NCBI RefSeq assembly: GCF_008704205.1
Contig: NZ_VXLC01000037.1
Span: forward strand, 29,960-93,959
Direction: 5' to 3'
DNA length: 64,000 bases
Source: Nocardia colli
Lineage (GTDB): Bacteria; Actinomycetota; Actinomycetes; Mycobacteriales; Mycobacteriaceae
The notes under the pieces were generated by a model. The model worked only from the letters and a program-made list of their open reading frames with translations. It was not told the origin of the DNA and searched no databases. A program made the translations under genes and the position numbers. Below, piece after piece: positions 22,929 through 31,510 of this stretch. Numbering within the stretch: position 1 is the first letter of the stretch; the number at the start of each line of letters is the position of its first letter.

Positions 22929-24875
22929 ATGAGTTCGACCACGACCGCAGCCCCGCCGACTATTCTCACCGGGCTGTGGCAGCGCAAGCTTCCGCACTAC
23001 CCCGATACCCCCGCCCGATCCTGGTATCTGACCGTTGTCGTCATCGCCTCGATCGCGCTCTACTACCAGTTGTTCGTCACCGGCGCGGTGGGCAATGAGC
23101 TGATCGCCTATTTCCACCTGTCGTTCGCCTACTTCGTCTGGATCTTCATCATCGGCGCCGCGTTCGGCGCGGCCGCCTCGGTGCTGGCCGGGGTGCTCGA
23201 CCGGTGGGGCCGGGCCAACATCGTCGCCTACGGCGTGGTGATCTGCTCGCTGCTGACCCTGTTCGCGGTCCCGGCGACCACCACGAAGGAGCAGTACCTC
23301 TTCGTCTACGTCGTGGTCAGCATCGTCGAGGGCGCGGTGCTGGTGGCCACGCCCGCGCTGATCCGCGACTTCTCCCCGCAACTCGGCCGGGCCTCCGCGA
23401 TGGGCTTCTGGACCCTCGGCCCGGTGATCGGCGCGCTGGTCACCACCGGCATCTCCACCCGTACGCTGGATTCGCACCCGGACTGGCAGTACCACTACCG
23501 GCTGTGCGGGGTGATCTGCCTGGTCATCGCGGTGATCGCGGTGATCGGCCTGCGCGAGCTCAGCCCGCGGCTGCGCGACCAGATCATGGTGTCGCTGCGC
23601 GATCGCGCGTTGATCGAAGCACGGGCCCGCGGACTGAACGTGAGCGAGCTGGAAAAGGGCCAGTGGCGGCAGATGCTGCGGCTCAACATCGTCGGCTCGG
23701 CGCTGGCGATCAGCCTGTTCCTGGCCTTCTTCTACACCATCGTGTCCTTTCTGCCGGTCTACATGGCGACGAACTTCGGCTTCAGCCCGGCCAAGGCCAA
23801 CGCGCTCGGCAACTGGTACTGGACCGCCAACGCGGTCGCGCTGGTCGCGGCCGGGATCGCCTCGGACTATCTGAAGGTGCGCAAGCCGTTCATGATCGCC
23901 GGGGCGCTGATCAGCATCGTCGGCATGTATCTGTTCATCGGGTACACCGATGAGCCGGGCACGGACTACTACACCTTCGCCTGGGTGTTCGTCATCATCG
24001 CGGTCGGCACGGGCATCGCCTACTCGACCTGGATGGCCAGCTTCACCGAGACCGTGGAGGAGCGCAATCCGGCGGCGACCGCGGTGGGGCTCGCGGTGTG
24101 GGGCGGCACGTTGCGCAGTGTGGTGACCGTCGTGTTGTTCGGCTTGCTGGTGGTTGTGAACGCGGCGGGCCCCCTGGTCAACTTCGGTCCGCGACTGCAA
24201 GAGATCCAGGCGCAGTACGGGCCGCAGCTGGCGACGATTCAGCAGGTCGGGCCGGAAACCCTTGCGGCACTGGGCAAGAACCCGAACGATCCGGTCGCTC
24301 AGGTGACCGCGCTGAACAAGCTGACCGGAGCGTCACCGGCCGAGATCCAGACGGCGTTCGGGCTCACCACCCGCTACCGCGAGGAACTCGCGACCTTGCA
24401 GGCCATCGAACCGGCCACCCAGGCGGCGCTCGCCGCGAACCCCAGCGACGGGAACGCCGGGCTGGCGGCGGTCGGGCAGGTCGCCAAGAAGTTCGGCATC
24501 CCGGTGGATCAGGCGATCGCCCGGCTGACCGCCGTGCAGCAGATCCCGCCCGCCGACCTCGCGATCCTCGGCACCGTCGGCCCGAAACTCGCGCAGGCGG
24601 GTGCGCAACTCCAGGCGGTCGGCACCATCCCGGCCGAGGATCAGGCATACCTCGCCGAACACGGCAAAGAGGTGCAGCAGGCCAAGGCCGACTCGCCGCA
24701 GCAGTGGGAGCGCTGGTGGTGGATCTGCCTGCTCGGCCAGGTCGCGTTCCTGCCGTTCGTCTTCCTGATGGCCGGGCACTGGAACCCGAAGAAGGCGGCG
24801 GCCGAGGCCGCGGCGCACGACCGGCTGGTGCAGCAGGAGCTGGCGGAACTGACGCCGCTGCCGGCCGAGCGGTAA
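22929..24875 (+). CDS. MFS transporter with large soluble insertion before the last membrane helix
   Basis: A 648-residue major-facilitator protein, about 200 longer than usual. Eleven or so membrane helices run to about residue 418 (LDRWGRAN between helices 2 and 3 is the MFS signature region). Residues 420-590 are then a hydrophilic, Ala/Gln/Pro-rich helical region (VNFGPRLQEIQAQYGPQLATI..., repeated LATI/LAAL and IPPADLAIL-like units), before a final helix at about 596-615 and a charged tail. Topology would place the insertion outside the membrane. The helical repeats look like a built-in scaffold or lipid/envelope-contact domain. Substrate is unknown; oxalate/formate-type and sugar-acid MFS proteins look closest to me. 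Confidence 0.85.
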   Translation: MSSTTTAAPPTILTGLWQRKLPHYPDTPARSWYLTVVVIASIALYYQLFVTGAVGNELIAYFHLSFAYFVWIFIIGAAFGAAASVLAGVLDRWGRANIVAYGVVICSLLTLFAVPATTTKEQYLFVYVVVSIVEGAVLVATPALIRDFSPQLGRASAMGFWTLGPVIGALVTTGISTRTLDSHPDWQYHYRLCGVICLVIAVIAVIGLRELSPRLRDQIMVSLRDRALIEARARGLNVSELEKGQWRQMLRLNIVGSALAISLFLAFFYTIVSFLPVYMATNFGFSPAKANALGNWYWTANAVALVAAGIASDYLKVRKPFMIAGALISIVGMYLFIGYTDEPGTDYYTFAWVFVIIAVGTGIAYSTWMASFTETVEERNPAATAVGLAVWGGTLRSVVTVVLFGLLVVVNAAGPLVNFGPRLQEIQAQYGPQLATIQQVGPETLAALGKNPNDPVAQVTALNKLTGASPAEIQTAFGLTTRYREELATLQAIEPATQAALAANPSDGNAGLAAVGQVAKKFGIPVDQAIARLTAVQQIPPADLAILGTVGPKLAQAGAQLQAVGTIPAEDQAYLAEHGKEVQQAKADSPQQWERWWWICLLGQVAFLPFVFLMAGHWNPKKAAAEAAAHDRLVQQELAELTPLPAER

Positions 24876-24883
24876 CCGGCGGG

Positions 24884-25093
24884 CTACTCGATGCCGAGGG
24901 TGACCTCGGTCGACTTGATCAGCACCTGCACCCGCACGCCGTCGGCGAGTTCGAGGTCGTCGACGGCGTCGCGGGTGATCGAGGAGGTGATCTCGTCGCC
25001 GCCCGCCAGGCGCACGCGGACCACGGCCATGGCCTCGCCGCGGGTGACCGAGATGACGGTGCCGTCCATTTGATTGCGGGTGCTCAGTCGCAT
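24884..25093 (-). CDS. Molbindin-like Mop-domain protein
   Basis: A 69-residue single TOBE/Mop domain (MRLSTRNQMDGTVISVTRGEAMAVVRVRL...ITRDAVDDLELADGVRVQVLIKSTEVTLG). Such proteins form hexamers that store or buffer molybdate or tungstate in the cytoplasm. The ATG at 25093 gives the usual N-terminus MRLSTRNQ; an ATG 12 bases upstream is an alternative. It converges with the MFS gene, whose stop is 8 bp away. The modABC genes and a second Mop-containing regulator lie 4-7 kb further on, so molybdate handling is spread over this arm of the window. Confidence 0.88.
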   Translation of the reverse strand: MRLSTRNQMDGTVISVTRGEAMAVVRVRLAGGDEITSSITRDAVDDLELADGVRVQVLIKSTEVTLGIE

Positions 25094-25146
25094 GTCGGCG
25101 AGCATACGCAGGGCAAACCCGGCACCGCGGGATCGGCGCGCGGCGT

Positions 25147-25725
25147 CTACCGGGGAATGGCGGACGGCAGCGGGTGGTCCGGCTCGAGCGCGGGCAGGCC
25201 GTCGAGGCTGGCCGAGTTGTCGCCGGCGATGCGCCGGGCGAAGTCGTCGTCGGTGCGGCGGCGGTGCAGCGCGTCGAGCACCGGGCGTTCGTCGACGAGT
25301 TCGAGGTAGGGCACCGAGTAGCCGCAGGAGTCGGCGATGCGGTCGATCTCGACCACGATGGCCGCCCGGATGCCGGGGTGTTGCAGGCCGAAATGCGGTC
25401 GCAGCGCGTCGAACTCGGCGGAGTCGGGGCGGATCACGCGGCCGGTGCCGAACAGGCGCAGGATCTTCGAGGTGCGGGTGAACGAGCAGAACATGATCGT
25501 GATGCGCCCGTTTTCGCGCAGGTGGGCAATGGTTTCCGCGCCGCTGCCGTACAGGTCGAGGTAGGCGATGGTGCGGTCGTCGAGGATCGCGAAGGTGTCG
25601 CGATACCCCTTGGGGGACAGGTTGACTCGTCCGCCTTCGACCGGTGCGGTCGCCACGAAGAACATCGACTGCTCCTCGATGAACTTGCGTAGCGCCTCAT
25701 CGAGGTGCGGGAAGACCTTCGCCAT
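25147..25725 (-). CDS. Pyridoxamine 5'-phosphate oxidase-family (PNPOx-like) flavin/F420-binding protein
   Basis: A 192-residue split-barrel protein. The N-terminal half (FIEEQSMFFVATAPVEGGRVNLSPKGYRDTFAILDDRTIAYLD) matches the PNPOx-like fold. GSGAETIAHLRENGRITIMFCSF and the FGTGRVI strand complete the cofactor site. The C-terminal 60 residues carry the CGYSVPYLELVDERP segment common in actinobacterial members. Whether FMN or F420 is bound, and the substrate, cannot be decided from sequence. It stands alone on the minus strand, with 53 bp to the molbindin gene downstream. Confidence 0.85.
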   Translation of the reverse strand: MAKVFPHLDEALRKFIEEQSMFFVATAPVEGGRVNLSPKGYRDTFAILDDRTIAYLDLYGSGAETIAHLRENGRITIMFCSFTRTSKILRLFGTGRVIRPDSAEFDALRPHFGLQHPGIRAAIVVEIDRIADSCGYSVPYLELVDERPVLDALHRRRTDDDFARRIAGDNSASLDGLPALEPDHPLPSAIPR

Positions 25726-25814
25726 CAGGGCCCCTTTCTCGGTCGTCCCATGACAGGACTCCTGAGGGGAGCGTAACTCCGGGGAGGCGTCGCGATGGGC
25801 GGCTGAGGCTCAGA

Positions 25815-26555
25815 TCACGCGCGCCAGAGTTGGTCGCCCGCGCGGGAGATCACGATGTTCGGCACCACCGCGTTGCGGGACAGGCGGGTGAGAGCGAGGA
25901 CGAGTTCGGCGATGTCGCCGGTGCTCAGCATGGCCGACTGGTCGAGGACGTCGCGCTTCCAGGCGGTCATGTCGGTGTCGACGTAGCCGGGGGAGATGGC
26001 GGTCGCGCTGACGCCGTTGGCCGACTCCTCCAGCGAGACGGTTTCGCACAGCGAGATCAAGGCGGCCTTGGTCGCGCCGTACGCGGCCAGACCCGCCTCG
26101 CCGGCGACGCCGGTGATGGAGGCGAGGGCGATGATCTTCGCGCCGCGCCGCGGATCGTCCTGGGCGCTCTTGCGCAGCAACGGAAGTGCGGCCTGGATGA
26201 GGGTGATGGGGGCGCGGAAGTTGACGTCGAGCATGCGCTCATAGGTCTTCACCGGCATGTCGGCGACGGCGCCCGCGGTGCCGGTGCCCGCGCTGAGGAC
26301 GAGGGCGTGCAGGCCGTCGAACCGATCGGCGTGGGCCTGGACCAGGGCGCGGACCTGGTCCAGGTCGTTCATCTGGGCGACAACGGGATTCACCTCGACG
26401 CCGGTCTCGTCGCGCAGGCGGGCCGCGGTCTCGTCGAGCACGTCCTGGTTACGGGCGGCGATGGTCAGCTGGAAGCCCTCCTCCGCCAGCCGACGGGCCA
26501 CCTCGGCGCCGATGCCGCGCGAGCCGCCGGTGACGAGGGCGCTGCGGATCGTCAT
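25815..26555 (-). CDS. Short-chain dehydrogenase/reductase
   Basis: A 246-residue classical SDR. TGGSRGIG (residues 9-16) is the nucleotide loop, AARNQ after beta-2 suggests NADP(H), NxAG is replaced by SAGTG (about 87-91), and the catalytic SITGVAGEAGLAAYGATK carries Ser, Tyr and Lys. The ATG overlaps the stop of the upstream phosphotransferase gene by 4 bases (ATGA). With that gene and the thiolase it forms a tightly overlapped three-gene operon, which points to oxidation or reduction of an acyl-chain intermediate. Substrate not determinable. Confidence 0.88.
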   Translation of the reverse strand: MTIRSALVTGGSRGIGAEVARRLAEEGFQLTIAARNQDVLDETAARLRDETGVEVNPVVAQMNDLDQVRALVQAHADRFDGLHALVLSAGTGTAGAVADMPVKTYERMLDVNFRAPITLIQAALPLLRKSAQDDPRRGAKIIALASITGVAGEAGLAAYGATKAALISLCETVSLEESANGVSATAISPGYVDTDMTAWKRDVLDQSAMLSTGDIAELVLALTRLSRNAVVPNIVISRAGDQLWRA

Positions 26556-27571
26556 GCGAGGCTTTCCAACCCGGCGTCCAGCAGCAGCGGGACGGCCGCG
26601 CCGATGGTGGCGAATCCGTCGCCGACCGTCTTGCCGGCGAGGAAGCGCTGGTGGATGCCCTCCGCGATGACCGCCAGCTTGAAGTAGCCGAGCGCGCGAT
26701 AGAACGACAGGTGGTCCAGGGGGTAACCCGTTGCGGCGGCGTAGCGTTCGGCGATCGCGTCGACGGACAGGAAGCCCGGATTCGCGCTCGGTGCGTGCCG
26801 GACGCCGAGCACCGGCTCGCAGCGGTCGTCCCAATAGACCTGGAGCAAGCCGAGATCGGCGAGCGGGTCACCGAGAGTGGCCATCTCCCAGTCGACTACG
26901 GCGGCGATCGTGCCGAAGTCGTGGCGGTCGACGATCGTGTTGTCCAGGCGGTAGTCGCCGTGCACGATGGTCTCGGCCACCTGGTCCGGCAGTGCGGTGC
27001 GCAGTGCGCCGGTGAGCTGGTCGAGGGCGGCGAGTTCACGGGTGGCGACCCGGTCCCACTGGCCGCGCCAGCGTTTGACCTGGCGGGCGAGATATCCGGC
27101 GGGACGGCCGAATTCGGCGAGCCCGACCGCGGTGTAGTCCACCGCGTGCAGCGCGGCCAGGGTGTCGATGAGCGCTTCCGAGCAGGCGCGCGCCTGCTCG
27201 GTGGTGAGGGCGGCGGTCTGGTCGCCGTCCTGGAGGACGTGGCCGTCGACGAAGGAGACGACGGCGAACGGCACGCCGATCACCGCGGTGTCCTCGCACA
27301 GCGCGATCGCCTGCGCGACCGGGACATTCGTGTCCTGCAACGCCGCGACGATGCGGTATTCGCGGGCCATGTCGTGCGCGGTGGGGGTGAGCGGGCCGAG
27401 CGGCGGGCGGCGCAGCACCCAGTCGTTCGTCCCGTCGTTCAGCCGGTAGGTGAGGTTGGATTTGCCGCCCTTCAACAGCGCGGCCGTCAGCGGGCCCGCG
27501 GTCTGCGGGACGTGTGCCTCGAAATACCGTTGCAGCGCGGGGAGATCGAGGCCGGCCAGGGCCGCCGTCAT
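26552..27571 (-). CDS. APH-fold phosphotransferase (ACAD10/FadE36-like)
   Basis: A 339-residue kinase-like protein of the aminoglycoside-phosphotransferase fold. It has the nucleotide-binding LLKGGKSNLTYRL (about 33-45), catalytic loop HGDYRLDN (about 205-212) and the metal-binding DWEMATLGDPLADLG. This subgroup, similar to the kinase domain of human ACAD10, is common in mycolata beside fatty-acid genes, where it may phosphorylate hydroxyacyl substrates. It overlaps thiolase upstream by 4 bases and SDR downstream by 4 bases, consistent with one acyl-catabolic pathway. An antibiotic-resistance role is unlikely in this context. Confidence 0.88.
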   Translation of the reverse strand: MTAALAGLDLPALQRYFEAHVPQTAGPLTAALLKGGKSNLTYRLNDGTNDWVLRRPPLGPLTPTAHDMAREYRIVAALQDTNVPVAQAIALCEDTAVIGVPFAVVSFVDGHVLQDGDQTAALTTEQARACSEALIDTLAALHAVDYTAVGLAEFGRPAGYLARQVKRWRGQWDRVATRELAALDQLTGALRTALPDQVAETIVHGDYRLDNTIVDRHDFGTIAAVVDWEMATLGDPLADLGLLQVYWDDRCEPVLGVRHAPSANPGFLSVDAIAERYAAATGYPLDHLSFYRALGYFKLAVIAEGIHQRFLAGKTVGDGFATIGAAVPLLLDAGLESLA

Positions 27572-28737
27572 CCGAGGCGCTCGATGATGGTGGCGTTGGC
27601 CAATCCGCCTGCCTCACACATGGTTTGCAGGCCGTAGCGGCCACCGGTCTGCTCGAGATGATTGACCATGGTGGCCAGGATACGGGTGCCGGAGGCGCCG
27701 AGGGGGTGACCGAGGGCGATCGCGCCGCCGCGCGGGTTCAGTTTGGCGAGATCCGCGCCGAGTTCGTGCTGCCACACCAGCGGCACCGGGGCGAACGCCT
27801 CGTTCACCTCATAGGCGTCGATGTCGTCGATGCTCAGCCCCGCGCGTTCCAGGACCTTGCGGGTCGCCGGGATGACGGCGGTGAGCATGAGCAGCGGATC
27901 GTCGCCGACCACGGAGAAGGAATGGAAGCGGGCGCGGGGACGCAGGCCCAGCTTGTTCGCCGCCTCCTCGCTCATGATCAGTGCGGCCGAGGCGCCGTCG
28001 GTGAGCGGAGAGGAGTTGCCCGGCGTGATCGACCATTCGATCTCCGGGAATCGTTCGGTGAACTGATCATCCACGAACGCGGGCTTCAGCCCCGCCAATC
28101 CCTCGGCGGTCGTCGCCGGGCGAATGGTCTCGTCCGCGGTCAGGGTGCCTGCCGCGACCAGCTCGTTCGAGAACCCGCTTGCCGCAGCCGTTTCCGCGGC
28201 CAGCCGATGCGAGCGAGCGGCGAACTCGTCGAGCGCGACCCGGTCGAACTTCCACCGGGCGCTGATCACCTCGGCCGCGATCCCTTGCTGCACAAGCCCT
28301 TCCGGATACCGATGGGCCAGCGGCCCCTGATTCGCGTCCTTGCCCTGCGCGTTGGAGAACATCGGCGCCCGGCTCATCGACTCCACACCGCAGGCGATGG
28401 CGATGTCATAAGCCCCCGAGATCACGCCCTGCGCCGCGAAATGCGCCGCCTGCTGGCTCGACCCGCACTGCCGATCCACCGTCGTCGCCGGCACCGACTC
28501 CGGGAAGCCCGCCGCCAGCGCGGCCGTCCGGCTGATATTGAACGCCTGCTCCCCGGCCTGCGTCACGCACCCGCCGACCACGTCGTCGACCAGCGCCGGA
28601 TCCAGCTCGCTGCGCGCCACCAACTCCGACAACACCCCGGCGAGCAGGGTGGCCGGATGCACCCCCGACAACCCACCCCCGGCCTTCCCCTTGCCCGCCG
28701 GGGTACGAACGACATCGACGATGACGGCGGACCTCAT
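27568..28737 (-). CDS. Thiolase (acetyl-CoA acyltransferase)
   Basis: A 389-residue thiolase. The acyl-accepting Cys is in VDRQCGSSQQ (about residue 89), NEAFAPV and GHPLGASGTR carry the active-site Asn and His, and the second Cys is in MCEAGG near the end. All catalytic positions are intact and length is normal. It would cleave 3-ketoacyl-CoA in beta-oxidation of a fatty acid or sterol side chain, or work in the condensing direction. It is the promoter-proximal gene of the thiolase-kinase-SDR operon. Two direct repeats of TAACTTAG, 22 bp apart, lie just before its start. Confidence 0.93.
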   Translation of the reverse strand: MRSAVIVDVVRTPAGKGKAGGGLSGVHPATLLAGVLSELVARSELDPALVDDVVGGCVTQAGEQAFNISRTAALAAGFPESVPATTVDRQCGSSQQAAHFAAQGVISGAYDIAIACGVESMSRAPMFSNAQGKDANQGPLAHRYPEGLVQQGIAAEVISARWKFDRVALDEFAARSHRLAAETAAASGFSNELVAAGTLTADETIRPATTAEGLAGLKPAFVDDQFTERFPEIEWSITPGNSSPLTDGASAALIMSEEAANKLGLRPRARFHSFSVVGDDPLLMLTAVIPATRKVLERAGLSIDDIDAYEVNEAFAPVPLVWQHELGADLAKLNPRGGAIALGHPLGASGTRILATMVNHLEQTGGRYGLQTMCEAGGLANATIIERLG

Positions 28738-28753
28738 AGCCCTCTCCGATCAG

Positions 28754-28783
28754 CTAAGTTAGTTGCGATTCTCATCTAAGTTA
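28754..28783 (-). promoter_or_regulatory. Direct repeats upstream of the thiolase operon
   Basis: CTAAGTTA occurs at 28754-28761 and 28776-28783 (TAACTTAG in the gene's sense). The repeats are 22 bp apart, about two helical turns, and lie 17-46 bases before the thiolase ATG. The AT content is high for this genome. A regulator binding one face of the helix is a plausible reading; no regulator gene is adjacent. Confidence 0.45.
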
Positions 28784-28863
28784 ACACGGATTCGCTACCG
28801 GGCGGCACGGGAATGCCCGGTCCACCCCGAGACCGTGCATTCGTACTGAACCCGGGGCGCGAG

Positions 28864-29913
28864 TCAGGCCGGATAGGTATGCGTTTCCGTGGCTTTCACG
28901 GCGGCCCACAGTCGCAGGCCCGGCCGGAGGCGTAGATCGGCGACGGTGGCGGGGGTGACGTCGGCCAGGACCGGCGGGGCGCCGTCGAGGCGGAGGCGGA
29001 TGGTGTGGGCGTGCTGCTCGATGCCGGCGATGGTGACCGGCCAGGTGTTGCGCGGGCTGCCGGTGGGGTGCTCGAGGTGCAGGCCGACGGCGGTGGGGGA
29101 GAACGCGATGTGCACCGGGCCTTCGGCGGGTTCGGCGGCGGTGAGGGTGCCGCCGGTGTCGAGTTCGACGGTGGTGCCGTGCGCGGTGCCGCGATAGAGG
29201 TTGAGGCCCACCAGGTTTGCCACGTAGTCGGAGCGGGGGCGGTGGGCGACCTCGCTCGGGGAACCCTGCTGGACGACGACGCCGTTTTCCAGGATGACGA
29301 GGCGGTCGGCCAGCACCATGGCATCGAGCGGGTCGTGGGTGACCAGCACGGTGTGGCCGGGGTAGTCGGCGAGGTGATGGGCAAGGTCGGAGCGCACGCG
29401 CAGGCGGGTGCTGGCGTCGAGCGCGGCCAGCGGCTCGTCCAGGAGCAGCAGGGCTGGGTCGGTGGCGAGGGCGCGGGCGAGGGCGACGCGCTGGGCTTGG
29501 CCGCCGGACAGGGCTCGCGGTTTGGCGTGCGCGTGGTCGGCGAGCCCGACCTGATCCAGCCATTCGGCGGCGCGCGCTCGGGCGGCGGTGCGGCGCTGTC
29601 CGCGGGCGCGCAGGCCGAACGCGACGTTGTCCAGCGCGCTCAGGTGGCCGAACAGCAGGTAGTCCTGGAAGACGACGCCGACCTCGCGCTGTTCGGCGGG
29701 CACGAACACCTTCGGCGGTGCGTCCCAGGTCTTTTCGCCGATCCGCAAGCTGCCGCCGGTCAGCGGCGTGAGCCCGGCGAGCGTGCGCAGCGCCGTGGTC
29801 TTGCCCGCGCCATTGGGTCCGAGCAAGGCGACGACTTCACCCGCCGCCACGGACAGTTGGATATCGAGCTCGAATCGACCTCGGGTAACGCGCAATTCCG
29901 CGTCGAGGGTCAT
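28864..29913 (-). CDS. modC: Molybdate ABC transporter ATPase
   Basis: A 349-residue ATPase that powers molybdate import. It has Walker A GPNGAGKTT (about 33-41), Q-loop FQDYLLF, signature LSGGQAQRVALARAL, Walker B LLLLDEPLAALD and a His switch (LVTHD). The C-terminal ~100 residues are a Mop/TOBE domain (NTWPVTIAGIEQHAHTIRLRLDG... to the end), typical of ModC. The ATG at 29913 overlaps the modB stop by 4 bases. It is the last gene of the regulator-modABC unit. Confidence 0.95.
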   Translation of the reverse strand: MTLDAELRVTRGRFELDIQLSVAAGEVVALLGPNGAGKTTALRTLAGLTPLTGGSLRIGEKTWDAPPKVFVPAEQREVGVVFQDYLLFGHLSALDNVAFGLRARGQRRTAARARAAEWLDQVGLADHAHAKPRALSGGQAQRVALARALATDPALLLLDEPLAALDASTRLRVRSDLAHHLADYPGHTVLVTHDPLDAMVLADRLVILENGVVVQQGSPSEVAHRPRSDYVANLVGLNLYRGTAHGTTVELDTGGTLTAAEPAEGPVHIAFSPTAVGLHLEHPTGSPRNTWPVTIAGIEQHAHTIRLRLDGAPPVLADVTPATVADLRLRPGLRLWAAVKATETHTYPA

Positions 29914-30722
29914 ACCGCGCCCCGAATCCACCGCTCGCGCAAGGCGACCAGAACCGCGACCGACACCGTGAGCAATACCAGGCTGAGCACGATCGCATCC
30001 TCCGGATCGGCTTCGAGCGCCAGGTAGACCGCCAGCGGCATGGTCGTCGTCTTGCCGGGAAAGTTGCCCGCGAACGTGATGGTGGCCCCGAATTCGCCGA
30101 GCGCCCGGGCCCAGCACAGCACCCCGCCCGCCACCACGCCGGGCAACACGGAGGGCAAGGTCACCCGCCGGAAGGTGAGCCACCGCGACGCCCCCAGCGT
30201 CGCCGCCGCCTCCTCGAACCGCGGATCCGCCGCTCGCAGCGCGCCTTCCACCGAGATCACCAGAAATGGCATCGCCACAAAGGCTTCCGCGACCACCACA
30301 CCGGCCGTCGTGAACGGCAGTGAGACGCCGAACCATTCGTACAGATACCGGCCGAACAACCCGCGCCGGCCGAGCACCAGCAGCAGCGCCACGCCGCCGA
30401 CCACCGGCGGCAACACCAGCGGCACGGTGACCAGCGCGCGCAACACCCCGCGCCCCGGCACGTCGCCGCGCGCGAGCAGCCACGCCAGCGGCACCCCGAA
30501 TATCAGGCAGAGCACCGTCGCGAGACTCGCGCACTCCAGCGAAAGCCGCAGCGCCTGACCGACTTCGGCGTTCAGCAGCCGATCCGGCAGGCCCCGCCAC
30601 GGCGCCCGCCACAGCAGCCCGATCAGCGGCACGAGCAGAAACGCCAGCGCGCACAGCGCGGGCAGCACCAGAACGAGCGGTCGCCTTCCCTGTGCTGCCC
30701 GTCGCCGCGGCACCCGGGTCAC
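29910..30722 (-). CDS. modB: Molybdate ABC transporter permease
   Basis: A 270-residue inner-membrane permease with about five to six membrane helices and the EAA loop EEAAATLGASRWLTFRRVTLPS (about 175-196), where ModC docks. The GTG start at 30722 overlaps the modA stop by 4 bases (GTGA). Extending the frame further upstream would only read the modA sequence in another frame. The gene is intact and of normal length, and it is coupled on both sides to modA and modC. Confidence 0.94.
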   Translation of the reverse strand: MTRVPRRRAAQGRRPLVLVLPALCALAFLLVPLIGLLWRAPWRGLPDRLLNAEVGQALRLSLECASLATVLCLIFGVPLAWLLARGDVPGRGVLRALVTVPLVLPPVVGGVALLLVLGRRGLFGRYLYEWFGVSLPFTTAGVVVAEAFVAMPFLVISVEGALRAADPRFEEAAATLGASRWLTFRRVTLPSVLPGVVAGGVLCWARALGEFGATITFAGNFPGKTTTMPLAVYLALEADPEDAIVLSLVLLTVSVAVLVALRERWIRGAV

Positions 30723-31510
30723 GGGGCGTCGAATCCCGCCTTGGCGAACACCGTCTTCGCCTGATCGGACTTCACGAACTCGACGAACGTGGCGGCCGCG
30801 GCCGAGTTCGGCGCGTGCGCCAGCGGCGCGACCGGGTAGTCGTTGATCGCCTTGGCCGCCTCGGGGAAGTCGATGCCCTCCACCTGGGCGCCGGCCGACA
30901 GCACGTCGGTGCGGTACACCAGCGCGGCGTCGACCTCGCCGAGCTTGACCTTGGTCAGCACCGCCTTCACGTCGGCCTCCCTGGTATCGGGCTGCGGGTT
31001 GACGCCCGCGACCTCGAACACCGTCTTGGCGGCGGCGCCGCACGGCACCTGCTCGGCGCACAGCGCGATCTTCGGCTCGGTCTTGCCGAAGTCGGCCAGG
31101 CCGGTGATGTGGCCGGGGTTGCCCTTGGGCACCGCGATCTCCAGCCGGTTGCGCACGAAGGTGACCGGTGCGCCGGTCACCTCGCCCTTGTCCTGCACCT
31201 GCTGCATGTTCTTCGGCGCGGCGGAGGCGAACACGTCGGCGGGGGCGCCCTGGTTGATCTGCTCGGCCAGCGCCGAGCTGGCGCCGAAGCTGTAGACCAC
31301 CTTGACGCCGGGGTGCGCGGCCTCGAACTGCTTGCCGAGTTCGGTGAAGGTCTCGGTCAGCGAGGCCGCGGCGAACACCGTGACGGTGCCGCCGAGCCTG
31401 TCCGTGCCCGCGGGCGCCGCTTTGTCGTCGGAGCCGCAGCCGACCAGGGTCAGCGCGGCCACGCCGGCCAGGGCGGCGGCACTCAGCGAACGAATCATTT
31501 TCGACCTCAT
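30719..31510 (-). CDS. modA: Molybdate-binding lipoprotein
   Basis: A 263-residue periplasmic-side binding protein. The signal sequence ends in the lipobox LVGC, followed by a short linker and the ModA domain: VTVFAAASLTETFTELGKQFEAAHPG, YSFGASSALAEQINQGAPADVFASA, then VEGIDFPEAAKAINDYPVAPL. The serines that ligand the oxyanion in ModA (AASLT and GASSAL) are present. The ATG at 31510 shares a base with the regulator stop (TGATG); an ATG 12 bases later, after GAGG, is an equally credible start and would shorten the n-region only. Confidence 0.94.
   Translation of the reverse strand: MRSKMIRSLSAAALAGVAALTLVGCGSDDKAAPAGTDRLGGTVTVFAAASLTETFTELGKQFEAAHPGVKVVYSFGASSALAEQINQGAPADVFASAAPKNMQQVQDKGEVTGAPVTFVRNRLEIAVPKGNPGHITGLADFGKTEPKIALCAEQVPCGAAAKTVFEVAGVNPQPDTREADVKAVLTKVKLGEVDAALVYRTDVLSAGAQVEGIDFPEAAKAINDYPVAPLAHAPNSAAAATFVEFVKSDQAKTVFAKAGFDAP

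Noticed and set aside
26552..27571. An aminoglycoside-resistance kinase
   Set aside because: The APH fold is real, but overlaps with thiolase and SDR genes and the ACAD10-like sequence point to acyl metabolism.
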